The notes under the pieces were generated by a model, which did not search any database, was not told where the DNA came from, and saw only the letters and a list, made by a program, of their open reading frames with translations. From Tenacibaculum piscium (GTDB lineage: Bacteria > Bacteroidota > Bacteroidia > Flavobacteriales > Flavobacteriaceae), in NCBI RefSeq assembly GCF_021390715.1, contig NZ_JAJGWT010000008.1:1-64000 (forward strand): 64,000 nt of DNA, in the 5' to 3' direction. Position 1 is the stretch's first letter; every line of letters begins with the position of its first letter. Below, in pieces: positions 43,526 through 52,119 of this stretch. The translations under genes and the position numbers were made by a program.

Positions 43526-43990
43526 ATGGGAATATTAAATAAGATTTTTAAAAATAAACAACAGGAAAAAAATGAAGAAAATCAGCAAAAACAAACCGAA
43601 CTCGTTACCTGGATTCCCTTAATATCCTTGCATCAACTAGAAGAAATTAAAGAAGCATCGACCCAAAAACCCGTGGCAATTTTTAAACATTCTACCAGAT
43701 GTGGCGTGAGTAGTATGGCAATTAAACGATTTGTAAAAAGTTTCGAGAGTTTCGAAAATATCGATGCTGAAAACACTGAAAATAATCAGAAAAACACGCC
43801 TCAAAAAAACCTAAAAGATTTTAAAGTCTATTATTTAGATTTAATTTCATATCGAGAAATATCCAACGAAATAGCAACCCAATTTCAAGTAACACATCAA
43901 TCACCTCAACTCTTAATTATTCAAAAAAAAGTAGTGATAGCACACGCTTCTCATAACGATATTGCTCAAATTGATTTAAGAAACTTCTAA
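43526..43990 (+). CDS. ytxJ: YtxJ-like monothiol bacilliredoxin
   Basis: 154 residues. After a Lys/Gln/Glu-rich start, the body is a thioredoxin-fold protein with the motif FKHSTRCGVSSMA (single active-site Cys near residue 61), the hallmark of YtxJ. It is thought to reduce protein-bacillithiol mixed disulfides, which implies that the host uses bacillithiol. An inserted Asn/Glu-rich stretch (about 77-95) lies before the FKVYYLDLISYREIS strand. Cytosolic. Confidence 0.88.
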   Translation: MGILNKIFKNKQQEKNEENQQKQTELVTWIPLISLHQLEEIKEASTQKPVAIFKHSTRCGVSSMAIKRFVKSFESFENIDAENTENNQKNTPQKNLKDFKVYYLDLISYREISNEIATQFQVTHQSPQLLIIQKKVVIAHASHNDIAQIDLRNF

Positions 43991-44030
43991 AAAAGATGCC
44001 TGTTTTATCAAAACTTACTTAAATACGTCG

Positions 44031-44038
44031 TATTTTTG
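44031..44038 (+). promoter_or_regulatory. -7 promoter element of the helicase gene
   Basis: TATTTTTG fits TAnnTTTG, 32 bp before the TTG start codon. Confidence 0.5.
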
Positions 44039-44070
44039 CATATTCCAAAAAAGTATAAAAAAGCATAAAA

Positions 44071-45636
44071 TTGAGCAACGAAAACACACCTACAAAAGAA
44101 ACAAAAGGAAAAAACTTATACGATTATCAAAAAGAAGCACTCTTCAAAATATTCAAATGTTTTGAAAATGCGCCTGAAAATTTTCATCTATTATATCAAC
44201 TGCCAACAGGTGGTGGTAAAACAGTTATTTTCTCAGAAATCACGCGTCAGTTTATAAAACATTATCAGAAAAAAGTGCTGATAATGACACACCGAATCGA
44301 ATTATGCAAGCAAACAGCAAAAATGCTTGGAGAATTTGGTGTCGAAAATAAAATTATCGATAGTAAAGCCGATTTAGAAGATCAAGATAAATACGATTGT
44401 TTCGTTGCAATGGTAGAAACATTAAACAATCGTTTAAATGACGAAATGCTCGATATTTCCGATGTAGGTTTGGTAATTATTGATGAAGCACACTACAATT
44501 CATTTACTAAATTATTTAAGTTTTTTGATAAATCATTTGTCCTTGGAGTTACCGCAACACCTTTAAGTTCAAATATCAAACTGCCAATGAAAGATAATTA
44601 TGACGACTTAATTGCAGGCGAAAGTATTGGAACTTTAATTCAAAACGAATACTTAGCCAAAGCAAATGTGTTTTCATATAATGTTGGTTTAACATCTTTA
44701 GAAATAGGAGCAAACGGAGATTATACCGTGAAATCATCCGAAGATTTATATACCAATACCGATATGTTATCGAAACTTTTGCAGGCATACGAAGAACGTG
44801 CAAAAGGTACAAAAACATTGATATTTAACAACGGAATTAACACGTCGCTTCACGTATATGATACCTTCAGCAAAGCTGGATATCCAATCGCACATTTAGA
44901 TAATACCAATACCAAAAAAGAACGAGACGGAATTTTAAAATGGTTTCACAAAACGCCAAATGCCATTATCACTTCGGTAAGTATTTTAACCACTGGTTTT
45001 GATGAACCTTCGGTAAAATCAATTATTTTAAATAGAGCGACAAAATCATTAACGCTGTATTATCAAATGATTGGTAGAGGTTCTCGTGTTTTAAAAGGAA
45101 AATCAGACTTTAATGTAATCGATTTAGGAAACAATTTCCACCGTTTTGGTCCTTGGGGAGCCGATTTAGATTGGCACAAAATGTTTAGAGCGCCTAATTT
45201 CTATTTAGATAATTTATTATCTGATGAAGAAATAGAAAACGAATTCAGATACGAATTACCCGCAAATATTAGAGAAGAATTTTCGAAAACAGAAGACTTA
45301 TATTTCGATGTAAAAAAAGTATATATTGATACCATTCAAGCAGGACAATCGTCTAAAAAAGTGCTGGAAAAATCAATCGAACATCATGCAAGAATTTGTA
45401 TCGAAAATAGTGACGATGTTTTTGACGCTCTTATTTTAGCTAAAAAATTAGGCGGTGAAATTGATGATAGAATCCACCGATATTCAAAATGTATCTGTAA
45501 ATCTACGCATAATTTTATCGATTGGTTACAAGATGATTATCGAAAAAAATTAAACGCCTATTTACGTGCTAATTTTGATGAGATTTATGAAGATATTTTC
45601 GGACATCCACCAATTGAAGAAGAGGACGAAGAATAA
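44071..45636 (+). CDS. SF2 DEAD/DEAH-type helicase
   Basis: 521 residues starting at a TTG (MSNENTPTKE). Helicase motifs in order: Q-tip/motif I QLPTGGGKT (near residue 46), Ia MTHRIELCKQ, II DEAH (IIDEAHYN near residue 139), III VTATP, then the second RecA domain with LIFNNGI, SILTTGFDEPSV (V) and QMIGRGSR (VI). A 150-residue C-terminal part ends in acidic residues (EEEDEE). The layout resembles the helicase part of type I/III restriction or UvrB-like proteins, but it is a stand-alone housekeeping-type enzyme seen in flavobacteria. Substrate unknown. Confidence 0.9.
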   Translation: MSNENTPTKETKGKNLYDYQKEALFKIFKCFENAPENFHLLYQLPTGGGKTVIFSEITRQFIKHYQKKVLIMTHRIELCKQTAKMLGEFGVENKIIDSKADLEDQDKYDCFVAMVETLNNRLNDEMLDISDVGLVIIDEAHYNSFTKLFKFFDKSFVLGVTATPLSSNIKLPMKDNYDDLIAGESIGTLIQNEYLAKANVFSYNVGLTSLEIGANGDYTVKSSEDLYTNTDMLSKLLQAYEERAKGTKTLIFNNGINTSLHVYDTFSKAGYPIAHLDNTNTKKERDGILKWFHKTPNAIITSVSILTTGFDEPSVKSIILNRATKSLTLYYQMIGRGSRVLKGKSDFNVIDLGNNFHRFGPWGADLDWHKMFRAPNFYLDNLLSDEEIENEFRYELPANIREEFSKTEDLYFDVKKVYIDTIQAGQSSKKVLEKSIEHHARICIENSDDVFDALILAKKLGGEIDDRIHRYSKCICKSTHNFIDWLQDDYRKKLNAYLRANFDEIYEDIFGHPPIEEEDEE

Positions 45637-45677
45637 AGAGAATAAAGTATTCAATAAATCAATAATTATATTTTATA

Positions 45678-45712
45678 AAAAAAAGCCATTTCAAAACGAA
45701 ATGGCTTTTTTT
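45678..45712. terminator. Bidirectional terminator after the helicase gene
   Basis: AAAAAAGCCATTTC and GAAATGGCTTTTTT pair around AAAAC with long A and T runs, between converging genes. Confidence 0.9.
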
Positions 45713-45734
45713 ATTTTTATATTATTTGATGATT

Positions 45735-47024
45735 CTAAATATCAAAAGCAGGCAATACTTTACCTGAACATTCACCAAAACCAACACGAACCTCATCATT
45801 TTGAGCATAACCACGCATAATAACAGTATCGTAATCGTTTATAAATTTTCGCTGTGAACCATCGTTTAATTGTATCGGGTTTTGACCTCGCCATGTTAAT
45901 TCTAACATCGAACCAAAACTATCTTTAGTTGGTCCTGAAATTGTTCCTGAACCCATCATATCACCCGCATTTACAGGACAACCATTTACCGTATGATGCG
46001 CTAATTGTTGTGCCATTGTCCAGTACATATATTTGAAATTCGAATTACAAACAACCGTTTCTTGCTTTCCTTCTGGTTGAATCGACATTTGTAAATTGAT
46101 ATCAAAACTATCCTTACTTTTTGCTTGTTTTTTAAGATATGGCAACGGTTCATGTACTTGCTTCGGATTATCAACTCTAAAGGGTGCTAACGCATCTAAA
46201 GTAACAATCCAAGGAGAAATAGTAGAGGCAAAGCTCTTTCCTAAAAAAGGTCCTAAAGGAACGTATTCCCAAGCCTGAATATCACGTGCCGACCAATCGT
46301 TAAACAAAACCAACCCGAAGATATATTCATCCGCTTCTTCAATAGAAATTCGATCACCTAAATCATTAGCAACTGTTGTTATAAACGCCATTTCTAATTC
46401 AAAATCTAATAATTTTGACGCCCCAAAATTAGGCGTTGTACTACCTTCTGATGGTTTTTGTTGTCCGACAGGACGACGCACAGGCGTTCCAGAAGGAATA
46501 ATAGACGAACTTCTTCCATGATATCCAATAGGAATGTGCAACCAATTGGGCAATAACGCATTTTCAGGATCACGAAATAACGAACCAACATTGGTTGCGT
46601 GTTCTTTACTTGCATAAAAATCAGTATAATCGCCAACAGCCACGGGAAGTTGCATTTCAACATCTTCCATTCGGAAGATAATTTTATCTTTATGTATCGG
46701 GTTATCACGTAGTTTTCCGTTGATAACATCAAAAATATCCGCGATTTTATTACGAACTAAACGCCATGTTTTACGACCATCAGCAATAAAATCATTTAAA
46801 GTATCTTGTAAAAAAATATCATCTGTTAAAGGAATATCTTCAAAATACCCTAACTGATGCAACGCTCCTAAATCAATGGCAAAATCACCAATTCTAGTAC
46901 CGATAGTAATAATATCATCTTTAGTTAAAAAAACTCCAAATGGAATGTTTTGAATAGGGAAATCAGAAGCTTTATCAACAGGTAACCACGATTTTCTATT
47001 TGGATTATTTGCCGTTATTTTCAT
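45735..47024 (-). CDS. fahA: Fumarylacetoacetase
   Basis: 429 residues. The last step of tyrosine breakdown: it splits fumarylacetoacetate into fumarate and acetoacetate. The N-terminal domain FPIQNIPFGVF is typical. The catalytic FAH domain shows GRSSSIIPSGTPVRRP, DFELEMAF (metal-binding acidic residues), FNDWSARDIQAWEYVPLGPF, here in segments FNDWSARDIQ and WEYVPLGPF, and MMGSGTISGP. Length equals the eukaryote-like form. No other tyrosine-degradation genes are nearby. Confidence 0.95.
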   Translation of the reverse strand: MKITANNPNRKSWLPVDKASDFPIQNIPFGVFLTKDDIITIGTRIGDFAIDLGALHQLGYFEDIPLTDDIFLQDTLNDFIADGRKTWRLVRNKIADIFDVINGKLRDNPIHKDKIIFRMEDVEMQLPVAVGDYTDFYASKEHATNVGSLFRDPENALLPNWLHIPIGYHGRSSSIIPSGTPVRRPVGQQKPSEGSTTPNFGASKLLDFELEMAFITTVANDLGDRISIEEADEYIFGLVLFNDWSARDIQAWEYVPLGPFLGKSFASTISPWIVTLDALAPFRVDNPKQVHEPLPYLKKQAKSKDSFDINLQMSIQPEGKQETVVCNSNFKYMYWTMAQQLAHHTVNGCPVNAGDMMGSGTISGPTKDSFGSMLELTWRGQNPIQLNDGSQRKFINDYDTVIMRGYAQNDEVRVGFGECSGKVLPAFDI

Positions 47025-47332
47025 TGAAAAAAATTAAAAATTAATTGAAAGGTTTTATTTATATAATGTTATTTCTAGTTAACACTGCTCAAACCTACAT
47101 CTTTTTTAAATTAAAACCAATATCAAAATCAATAAAAAATGAACACTAAAAGTTAAATTTATAAACTGACCTTATTTTCTAATGCTATTCTATAATCCTT
47201 ATAAAAATATATTTTATATCGATAAAATAATAAATCATGATAAATACTTAATTAACTAAACATTAAGTAAACATTCCATAATAAAATTATTACATTTGGT
47301 TTATTATATAACTAAACAAACGATGTAATAAG
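47025..47332. other. Divergent promoter region of fahA and glyA
   Basis: 308 bp, A/T-rich, without genes. The glyA side has a clear -7 box TACATTTG at 47291-47298, 35 bp before the ATG. No recognised riboswitch. Confidence 0.6.
47291..47298 (+). promoter_or_regulatory. -7 promoter element of glyA
   Basis: TACATTTG, an exact TAnnTTTG match. Confidence 0.55.
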
Positions 47333-48607
47333 ATGCAAAAAGATCATCAAATATTTGATTTAATTCAAGAAGAAAAAGAACGTCAGCTAAATGGTTTAGA
47401 ACTCATTGCTTCTGAAAACTTTGTAAGCGAACAAGTTATGGAAGCACAAGGTTCTATTTTAACGAATAAATATGCAGAAGGATATCCTGGTAAACGTTAT
47501 TACGGTGGATGTGAAGTCGTAGATATTGTAGAACAAATTGCCATTGATAGAGCAAAAGAATTATTTGGAGCCGAATACGTAAATGTACAACCTCACTCAG
47601 GTTCACAAGCAAATACCGCTGTTTTTGCAGCTTGTTTAAATCCTGGTGATACTATTTTAGGTTTTGATTTATCGCACGGAGGACATTTAACACACGGTTC
47701 TCCTGTAAATTTTTCAGGGAAATTATACAATCCAGTTTTTTATGGCGTAACCAAAGAAACAGGACAGATTGATTATAATCATTTAGCCGAACAAGCTAAA
47801 AAACACCAACCAAAATTAATTATCGCAGGAGCTTCAGCGTATTCTCGTGATATGGATTTTGCCAAATTCAGAGAAGTTGCCGATAGTGTAGGCGCTATTT
47901 TAATGGCTGATATTTCACATCCCGCAGGTTTAATTGCCAAAGGAATTTTATCAGATCCATTACCACATTGTCATATTGTTACCTCAACGACACATAAAAC
48001 ATTACGTGGTCCTCGTGGAGGAATTATCATGATTGGAAAAGATTTTGAAAATCCTTTTGGATTAACATTAAAATCAGGAAAATTAAAGAAAATGTCAACA
48101 TTGATTAATTCTGCCGTTTTTCCTGGAAATCAAGGAGGACCTTTAGAACACGTTATCGCAGCCAAAGCAGTCGCTTTTGGAGAAGCTTTAACCGATGAAT
48201 TTTTAGAATATCAACTGCAAGTAAAAGAAAATGCACAAGCAATGGCAAAAGCTTTTGTTAGCAGAGGATATGATCTTATTTCTGGAGGAACAGACAATCA
48301 TTGTATGTTAATCGACCTAAGAAATAAAGATATTACTGGAAAAGATGCAGAAATCGCCTTAGGAAAAGCGGAAATTACCGTTAATAAAAATATGGTGCCT
48401 TTTGATACTCAAAGTCCATTTATAACTTCAGGGATTCGTATCGGAACACCTGCAATTACTACACGTGGATTGTTAGAAGAAGATATGGAAACAGTTGTCG
48501 ATTTAATCGATCAAGCTATTCAAAATGCTAATAACGAAGAAAAATTAGCCGAAATCGGTGAAAAAGTAAACGACTTAATGCAACATCGTAGATTATTTAT
48601 TATGTAA
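47333..48607 (+). CDS. glyA: Serine hydroxymethyltransferase
   Basis: 424 residues. A PLP enzyme that interconverts serine and glycine and charges tetrahydrofolate with one-carbon units. The PLP lysine is Lys222 in [13 protein letters not shown]. Other conserved parts are [28 protein letters not shown] and [10 protein letters not shown]. Length is normal. Confidence 0.97.
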   Translation: MQKDHQIFDLIQEEKERQLNGLELIASENFVSEQVMEAQGSILTNKYAEGYPGKRYYGGCEVVDIVEQIAIDRAKELFGAEYVNVQPHSGSQANTAVFAACLNPGDTILGFDLSHGGHLTHGSPVNFSGKLYNPVFYGVTKETGQIDYNHLAEQAKKHQPKLIIAGASAYSRDMDFAKFREVADSVGAILMADISHPAGLIAKGILSDPLPHCHIVTSTTHKTLRGPRGGIIMIGKDFENPFGLTLKSGKLKKMSTLINSAVFPGNQGGPLEHVIAAKAVAFGEALTDEFLEYQLQVKENAQAMAKAFVSRGYDLISGGTDNHCMLIDLRNKDITGKDAEIALGKAEITVNKNMVPFDTQSPFITSGIRIGTPAITTRGLLEEDMETVVDLIDQAIQNANNEEKLAEIGEKVNDLMQHRRLFIM

Positions 48608-48642
48608 TATTTTATAATTATCTATTTGATAAAAAGATTGAT

Positions 48643-48676
48643 AAAAGCACCTTTAATAAAAATTAAAGGTGCTTTT
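48643..48676 (+). terminator. Intrinsic terminator after glyA
   Basis: AAAAGCACCTTTAAT pairs with ATTAAAGGTGCTTTT, with a T run following. Confidence 0.9.
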
Positions 48677-48803
48677 TTTGTCTGAATACATTAGTTTTGT
48701 TTCTGAAAATTTTTGAAGTATCTTTTTTATATCTTTTTTATTATCATCAAAAATTTATCAAAAAAAAAGAAACAAATAACTAAAAGAAAATTTAAAAAAT
48801 AGT

Positions 48804-50045
48804 ATGAATGATATTTATGTAATAGCTACCGTCCTGATTTTCCTGTCAGCAATATTTGGATATATTAATGTTCGATTTTTAAAACTTCCCAACACGATTG
48901 GCTTAATGATTTTAACCATCGTATTTACCTTAGCCGTGTTGTTGTTAAGCAATTTTGATCCAACCTTATTAAATTTTGAGAAATCAATTATTTCAAATAT
49001 CGATTTTAAAACGTTGCTTTTAGATGAAATGCTAAGTTTCTTACTTTTTGCAGGAGCGTTACACACCAATTTTGACCAATTAAAAATACAACGAAGACCG
49101 ATTTTATTATTTTCAACCTTAGGAGTTTTAACATCGACATTTCTAGTGGGAATCGGAATGTATTTTGGCTTACAGCTTATCAGTTTAGACGTTAGTTTTA
49201 TCAATTGTTTGTTATTTGGAGCATTAATTTCACCAACCGATCCAATTGCGGTTTTAGGAATCTTAAAAAAAGCAGGAGTTCCTAAGAAATTAGAAACTAA
49301 AATTGTTGGAGAATCACTTTTTAATGATGGCGTAGGCGTTGTTATTTTCTTAACTATTTATAAAATTGCTGAATCAGGTATCGCAAATGTAAGTGCACTC
49401 GATGTGGCACAGCTTTTCGGACAAGAAGTAATAGGAGGAATCGGAATTGGGCTTGTTTTAGGTTGGGTTACCTACCGATTATTAAAATCTATTGATGATT
49501 TTGATATTGAAGTAATCATCACTTTAGCAACCGTTATGGGTGGAACTGTTTTATGTCATAAATTTCATTTATCAGCGCCATTAGCGATGGTTACCGCAGG
49601 TTTAATTGTAGGAAACGACACCGTAAGAGCTCATTCAATGTCGGAAAATACCGAGAAATATGTTGATAAATTCTGGGAATTATTAGACATCTTATTAAAC
49701 GCCGTTTTATTCGTATTGATAGGAATGGAAATGTTAGTGTTAGTAATTGAAGGGAAATTTATTTTAGCAGGTTTATTAGCAATTCCTATTTGTTTGATAT
49801 GCCGTTATGCCTCGTTATTTTTACCGATAAAAATATTTGAAAAGAAACTAGATTTCGTTAAAAATACTGATATCATCATGACTTGGGGAGGTTTACGAGG
49901 AGGGATTTCAATCGCTTTAGCCTTAGGATTATCCGCAAGTATGGAAAGAGAATTATTTTTAGTTGTTACCTATATCGTAGTGGTTTTTTCTATAATAGCA
50001 CAGGGTTTAACTGTGGATAAATTAGTGAAGCGGTTGAAGGAGTAA
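48804..50045 (+). CDS. Na+/H+ antiporter, CPA1/NhaP type
   Basis: 413 residues, inner membrane. About twelve hydrophobic segments contain the CPA1 core ALISPTDPIAVLGIL (near residue 145) and GESLFNDGVGVVIF (near residue 175), whose Asp residues bind and move cations, plus MTWGGLRGGISIALAL near the C-terminus. Unlike the antiporter at 4033-5856 it has no C-terminal nucleotide-binding domain. It exchanges Na+ (or K+) for protons. Confidence 0.93.
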   Translation: MNDIYVIATVLIFLSAIFGYINVRFLKLPNTIGLMILTIVFTLAVLLLSNFDPTLLNFEKSIISNIDFKTLLLDEMLSFLLFAGALHTNFDQLKIQRRPILLFSTLGVLTSTFLVGIGMYFGLQLISLDVSFINCLLFGALISPTDPIAVLGILKKAGVPKKLETKIVGESLFNDGVGVVIFLTIYKIAESGIANVSALDVAQLFGQEVIGGIGIGLVLGWVTYRLLKSIDDFDIEVIITLATVMGGTVLCHKFHLSAPLAMVTAGLIVGNDTVRAHSMSENTEKYVDKFWELLDILLNAVLFVLIGMEMLVLVIEGKFILAGLLAIPICLICRYASLFLPIKIFEKKLDFVKNTDIIMTWGGLRGGISIALALGLSASMERELFLVVTYIVVVFSIIAQGLTVDKLVKRLKE

Positions 50046-50064
50046 ATAAACAATCTATAAATTT

Positions 50065-50098
50065 AAAACACCTCAGCTTTTTCAAGTTGAGGTGTTTT
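50065..50098. terminator. Terminator hairpin overlapping the RT stop codon
   Basis: AAAACACCTCA and TGAGGTGTTTT form the stem, and a few more pairs extend inward. The stop codon of the reverse transcriptase (50082-50084) lies in the apical part and its last codons in the right arm. It terminates the antiporter transcript and probably the RT transcript. Confidence 0.85.
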
Positions 50099-51629
50099 TA
50101 TTATAATCAATATTTGAAAAATCATATTTATGAATTGTTTTTTGCAATATTTTCCAATGATTACGCAATTGACGTTTTATTTCAGGTGCATTTAAATCAT
50201 CCGAAGCCCTATAGGCGTAGCGTAGGTAATTTCCTCGGAATTTTCTATCAAAATATGTTGTTTGTGCTGTTCCGTTAATAAATATTGTTCTTTTTGATGA
50301 GATTTTTCTAGATTTCACACCCTTAAAACTATACAATCGATATAATTTTCGCTTAAACAAAGGAGCTTCATCTAGCAATAATTTTTCTTTAAGATGTTCT
50401 ACACACTTATATTTTCTTTTTACGGTTTGTTTCATTTCTCGGTAAAACTGTGCTAAATTCTTCGATTTAATTAAAGTTTGATAGCCGTAAAACTCAAAAC
50501 CTAAATAGTTTAAAGGAACATTTTCTTGTAAATTATCTTTATGTATTTTAAAAGATTGAAGCCTATTATTGTGTGTTTTAAACAAAGTCATTTCTGTTTT
50601 TTCAGCTGAAATTGTCAAATCAATTTTTTGAACCTCATCAATAATAAATTTTTTAACAAAATCGATGAGGTTGTTTTCATCACACAACACAACAATGTCA
50701 TCAGAATATCTTCTATAAAAAACATCATATTTAAGCGTTAATTCATTTATGATAGCTTCATCAAAAGGCAACATATAAATATTAGCAAGCAAAGCACTTA
50801 TCGGCAAACCTTGCGGAATACCAATCGATTCATTATTATTTTTATTCTTCTTTTGATTTTTATGGATAATAATATCAGAATCTAAAAGTCCGTGTATATT
50901 CTCAAAAAAAGTATTTTTTCCGCTTTTGCGATGTTTTGCTAATTCCTTTTCATCAAAATGATTATTCTTCGTTTTTAAATCGTTTAATTTCACGTAAGAA
51001 AACCGTGTCGTTGCTTTAAAAATATTGTAGTGGTCTTTCGGTAAGGTTTTATAACCGAGTATTTTTGCCCAAATTAATTTTAATTTTTTATGATTTAAAG
51101 AAGGGAAGAAGTTTTCAATATCTAAAACCAAGGCAACAGAATTTTTACGTTTTTTAATTTCATCAAAAACATCTTTTGCAAAATGAACGTTGTTTTTAAA
51201 TTTTAATTTATCGTCGGTTTCAATTCGTCGGTAAGCGGTTATTGCATTAGAAAGCAATTCGTTTTTACTTAAGTAAGCCTCATATTTTGGCGTAATTATT
51301 TTTTGAGTATAATACGAATACACGTGTGCGTCTATATGAGTTGCGTATAAAATTTCTCTAATTTTTGTATTAGAAATAATCTTACCGTTTTTTAATTTCT
51401 TCTTGTGAGAACGCCTAATTTTGTTATTATTTTCATCACCAAAATTAGATTCTTTATATCTACGTTGTTTAATTTCCTTAAAAATCAACGGTAAAAAAGA
51501 GTGTTTTGCTACTTTTTGAGGATTAGAAACATAGCTTTCGACTTTCTTTCTAACGGATAATGGCGTTTTATTCGAAAAATGCGGATATCCTCTGTCTTTA
51601 AACCAATCTTTTTGTTTTTTCTTATCCAT
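50082..51629 (-). CDS. Defence-type reverse transcriptase (DRT2/UG-like candidate)
   Basis: 515 residues. Reverse transcriptase blocks in order: IREILYATHIDAHVYSYY (about 90-107, RT1), AITAYRRI (RT2), LVLDIENFFPSL with catalytic Asp170, IGIPQGLPISALLANIYM (269-286), YRRYSDDIVVL with catalytic Asp310-Asp311, LTISAEKTEM and LNYLGFEFYG. A basic N-terminal extension of about 85 residues and a C-terminal region of about 130 flank it. There is no maturase X, HNH endonuclease or group II intron RNA nearby, and it is too long for a typical retron RT. The single-gene layout with a structured leader fits the defence-associated RTs; the DRT2 label is recollection, not a search. Host shut-off or phage defence is inferred. 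Confidence 0.85.
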   Translation of the reverse strand: MDKKKQKDWFKDRGYPHFSNKTPLSVRKKVESYVSNPQKVAKHSFLPLIFKEIKQRRYKESNFGDENNNKIRRSHKKKLKNGKIISNTKIREILYATHIDAHVYSYYTQKIITPKYEAYLSKNELLSNAITAYRRIETDDKLKFKNNVHFAKDVFDEIKKRKNSVALVLDIENFFPSLNHKKLKLIWAKILGYKTLPKDHYNIFKATTRFSYVKLNDLKTKNNHFDEKELAKHRKSGKNTFFENIHGLLDSDIIIHKNQKKNKNNNESIGIPQGLPISALLANIYMLPFDEAIINELTLKYDVFYRRYSDDIVVLCDENNLIDFVKKFIIDEVQKIDLTISAEKTEMTLFKTHNNRLQSFKIHKDNLQENVPLNYLGFEFYGYQTLIKSKNLAQFYREMKQTVKRKYKCVEHLKEKLLLDEAPLFKRKLYRLYSFKGVKSRKISSKRTIFINGTAQTTYFDRKFRGNYLRYAYRASDDLNAPEIKRQLRNHWKILQKTIHKYDFSNIDYNKNTST

Positions 51630-51654
51630 AGAAATATAGCATTAAAATGAAGTA

Positions 51655-52078
51655 AAAGTAAGGGAAGTTCTCGCTCGGTATTTAAATTTAATAAACGTAA
51701 CATCATTTTAAAATGACTGAGCTATTAACCGTATTCACGATTCCCGATGCAATTGAACGTTTCTTTGTTGGACGAATTACTAATACTCTTAATAAACAAT
51801 CTAAATTATATTTCTATGATGATAAACTGGCTTCTTAAATTAATCAGATTCTCCAAAGTAAATGATGTCAAAATAATAACTAGAAGGAATTTATTTAGCC
51901 TGTGCAAGATAATGTTAAGATTCTCTTGTGCAGGTGAAATAAATTACACTTTAACTAATTCACGTATGTATTATCCCTTTAACAAATCAATGAAAAAGGT
52001 CTGAATTAATTGAAATTAAAAATTTACAATGGCTCAAATAAGTGTTTATTAATAATAACTAAAGAACTTCCTTACTTT
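51655..52078 (-). ncRNA. Predicted structured non-coding RNA leader of the reverse transcriptase
   Basis: The minus-strand transcript would start with AAAGTAAGGAAGTTCT (52078 to 52063). This pairs with AGAACTTCCCTTACTTT (51671 to 51655) over 16 bp with one bulged base, closing a domain of about 424 nt. A degenerate -7 box TATATTTA (minus strand, 52091-52084) puts the start near 52078. The inner arm ends 25 nt before the RT start codon. An internal hairpin (51899-51934, CCTG-x2-CAAGA arms) lies inside. The combination resembles ncRNA-RT operons. Boundaries and the existence of the RNA are predictions. Confidence 0.6.
51747..52004 (+). other. Long stop-free frame antisense to the RT leader
   Basis: The plus strand is open from 51729 to 52001 (91 codons), with an ATG at 51747 giving 85 residues. 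The peptide is Leu/Ile/Asn-rich and looks helical (LLDELLILLINNLNYISMM, INWLLKLIRFSK). No promoter or ribosome site is seen before the ATG. It could be chance, a tiny gene, or the coding potential of a cDNA copied from the leader RNA. Confidence 0.35.
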
Positions 52079-52080
52079 GA

Positions 52081-52109
52081 TTGTAAATATATGTTTTTTA
52101 TTATCTTAG
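52081..52109 (+). promoter_or_regulatory. Promoter of the unknown gene divergent from RT
   Basis: TTG, an 18-bp spacer and TATCTTAG (one change from TAnnTTTG) end 10 bp before the ATG at 52120. It overlaps the predicted promoter of the RT leader on the other strand and the inverted repeat ATTTACAAT/ATTGTAAAT (52022-52030, 52080-52088). Confidence 0.55.
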
Positions 52110-52119
52110 ATGAAAAAAA

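Noticed and set aside
50082..52078. Group II intron interpretation of the RT
   Set aside because: No maturase or endonuclease domain, no domain V-like hairpin next to the gene, and no interrupted host gene.
50082..52078. Classical retron interpretation
   Set aside because: The flanking inverted repeat resembles retron a1/a2 pairing, but the RT is about 200 residues longer than usual and lacks the retron VTG and NAxxH motifs. A divergent retron cannot be fully excluded.
51629..52119. Known riboswitch in the RT leader
   Set aside because: No conserved riboswitch core was recognised; the closed stem and RT context favour a template or partner RNA.
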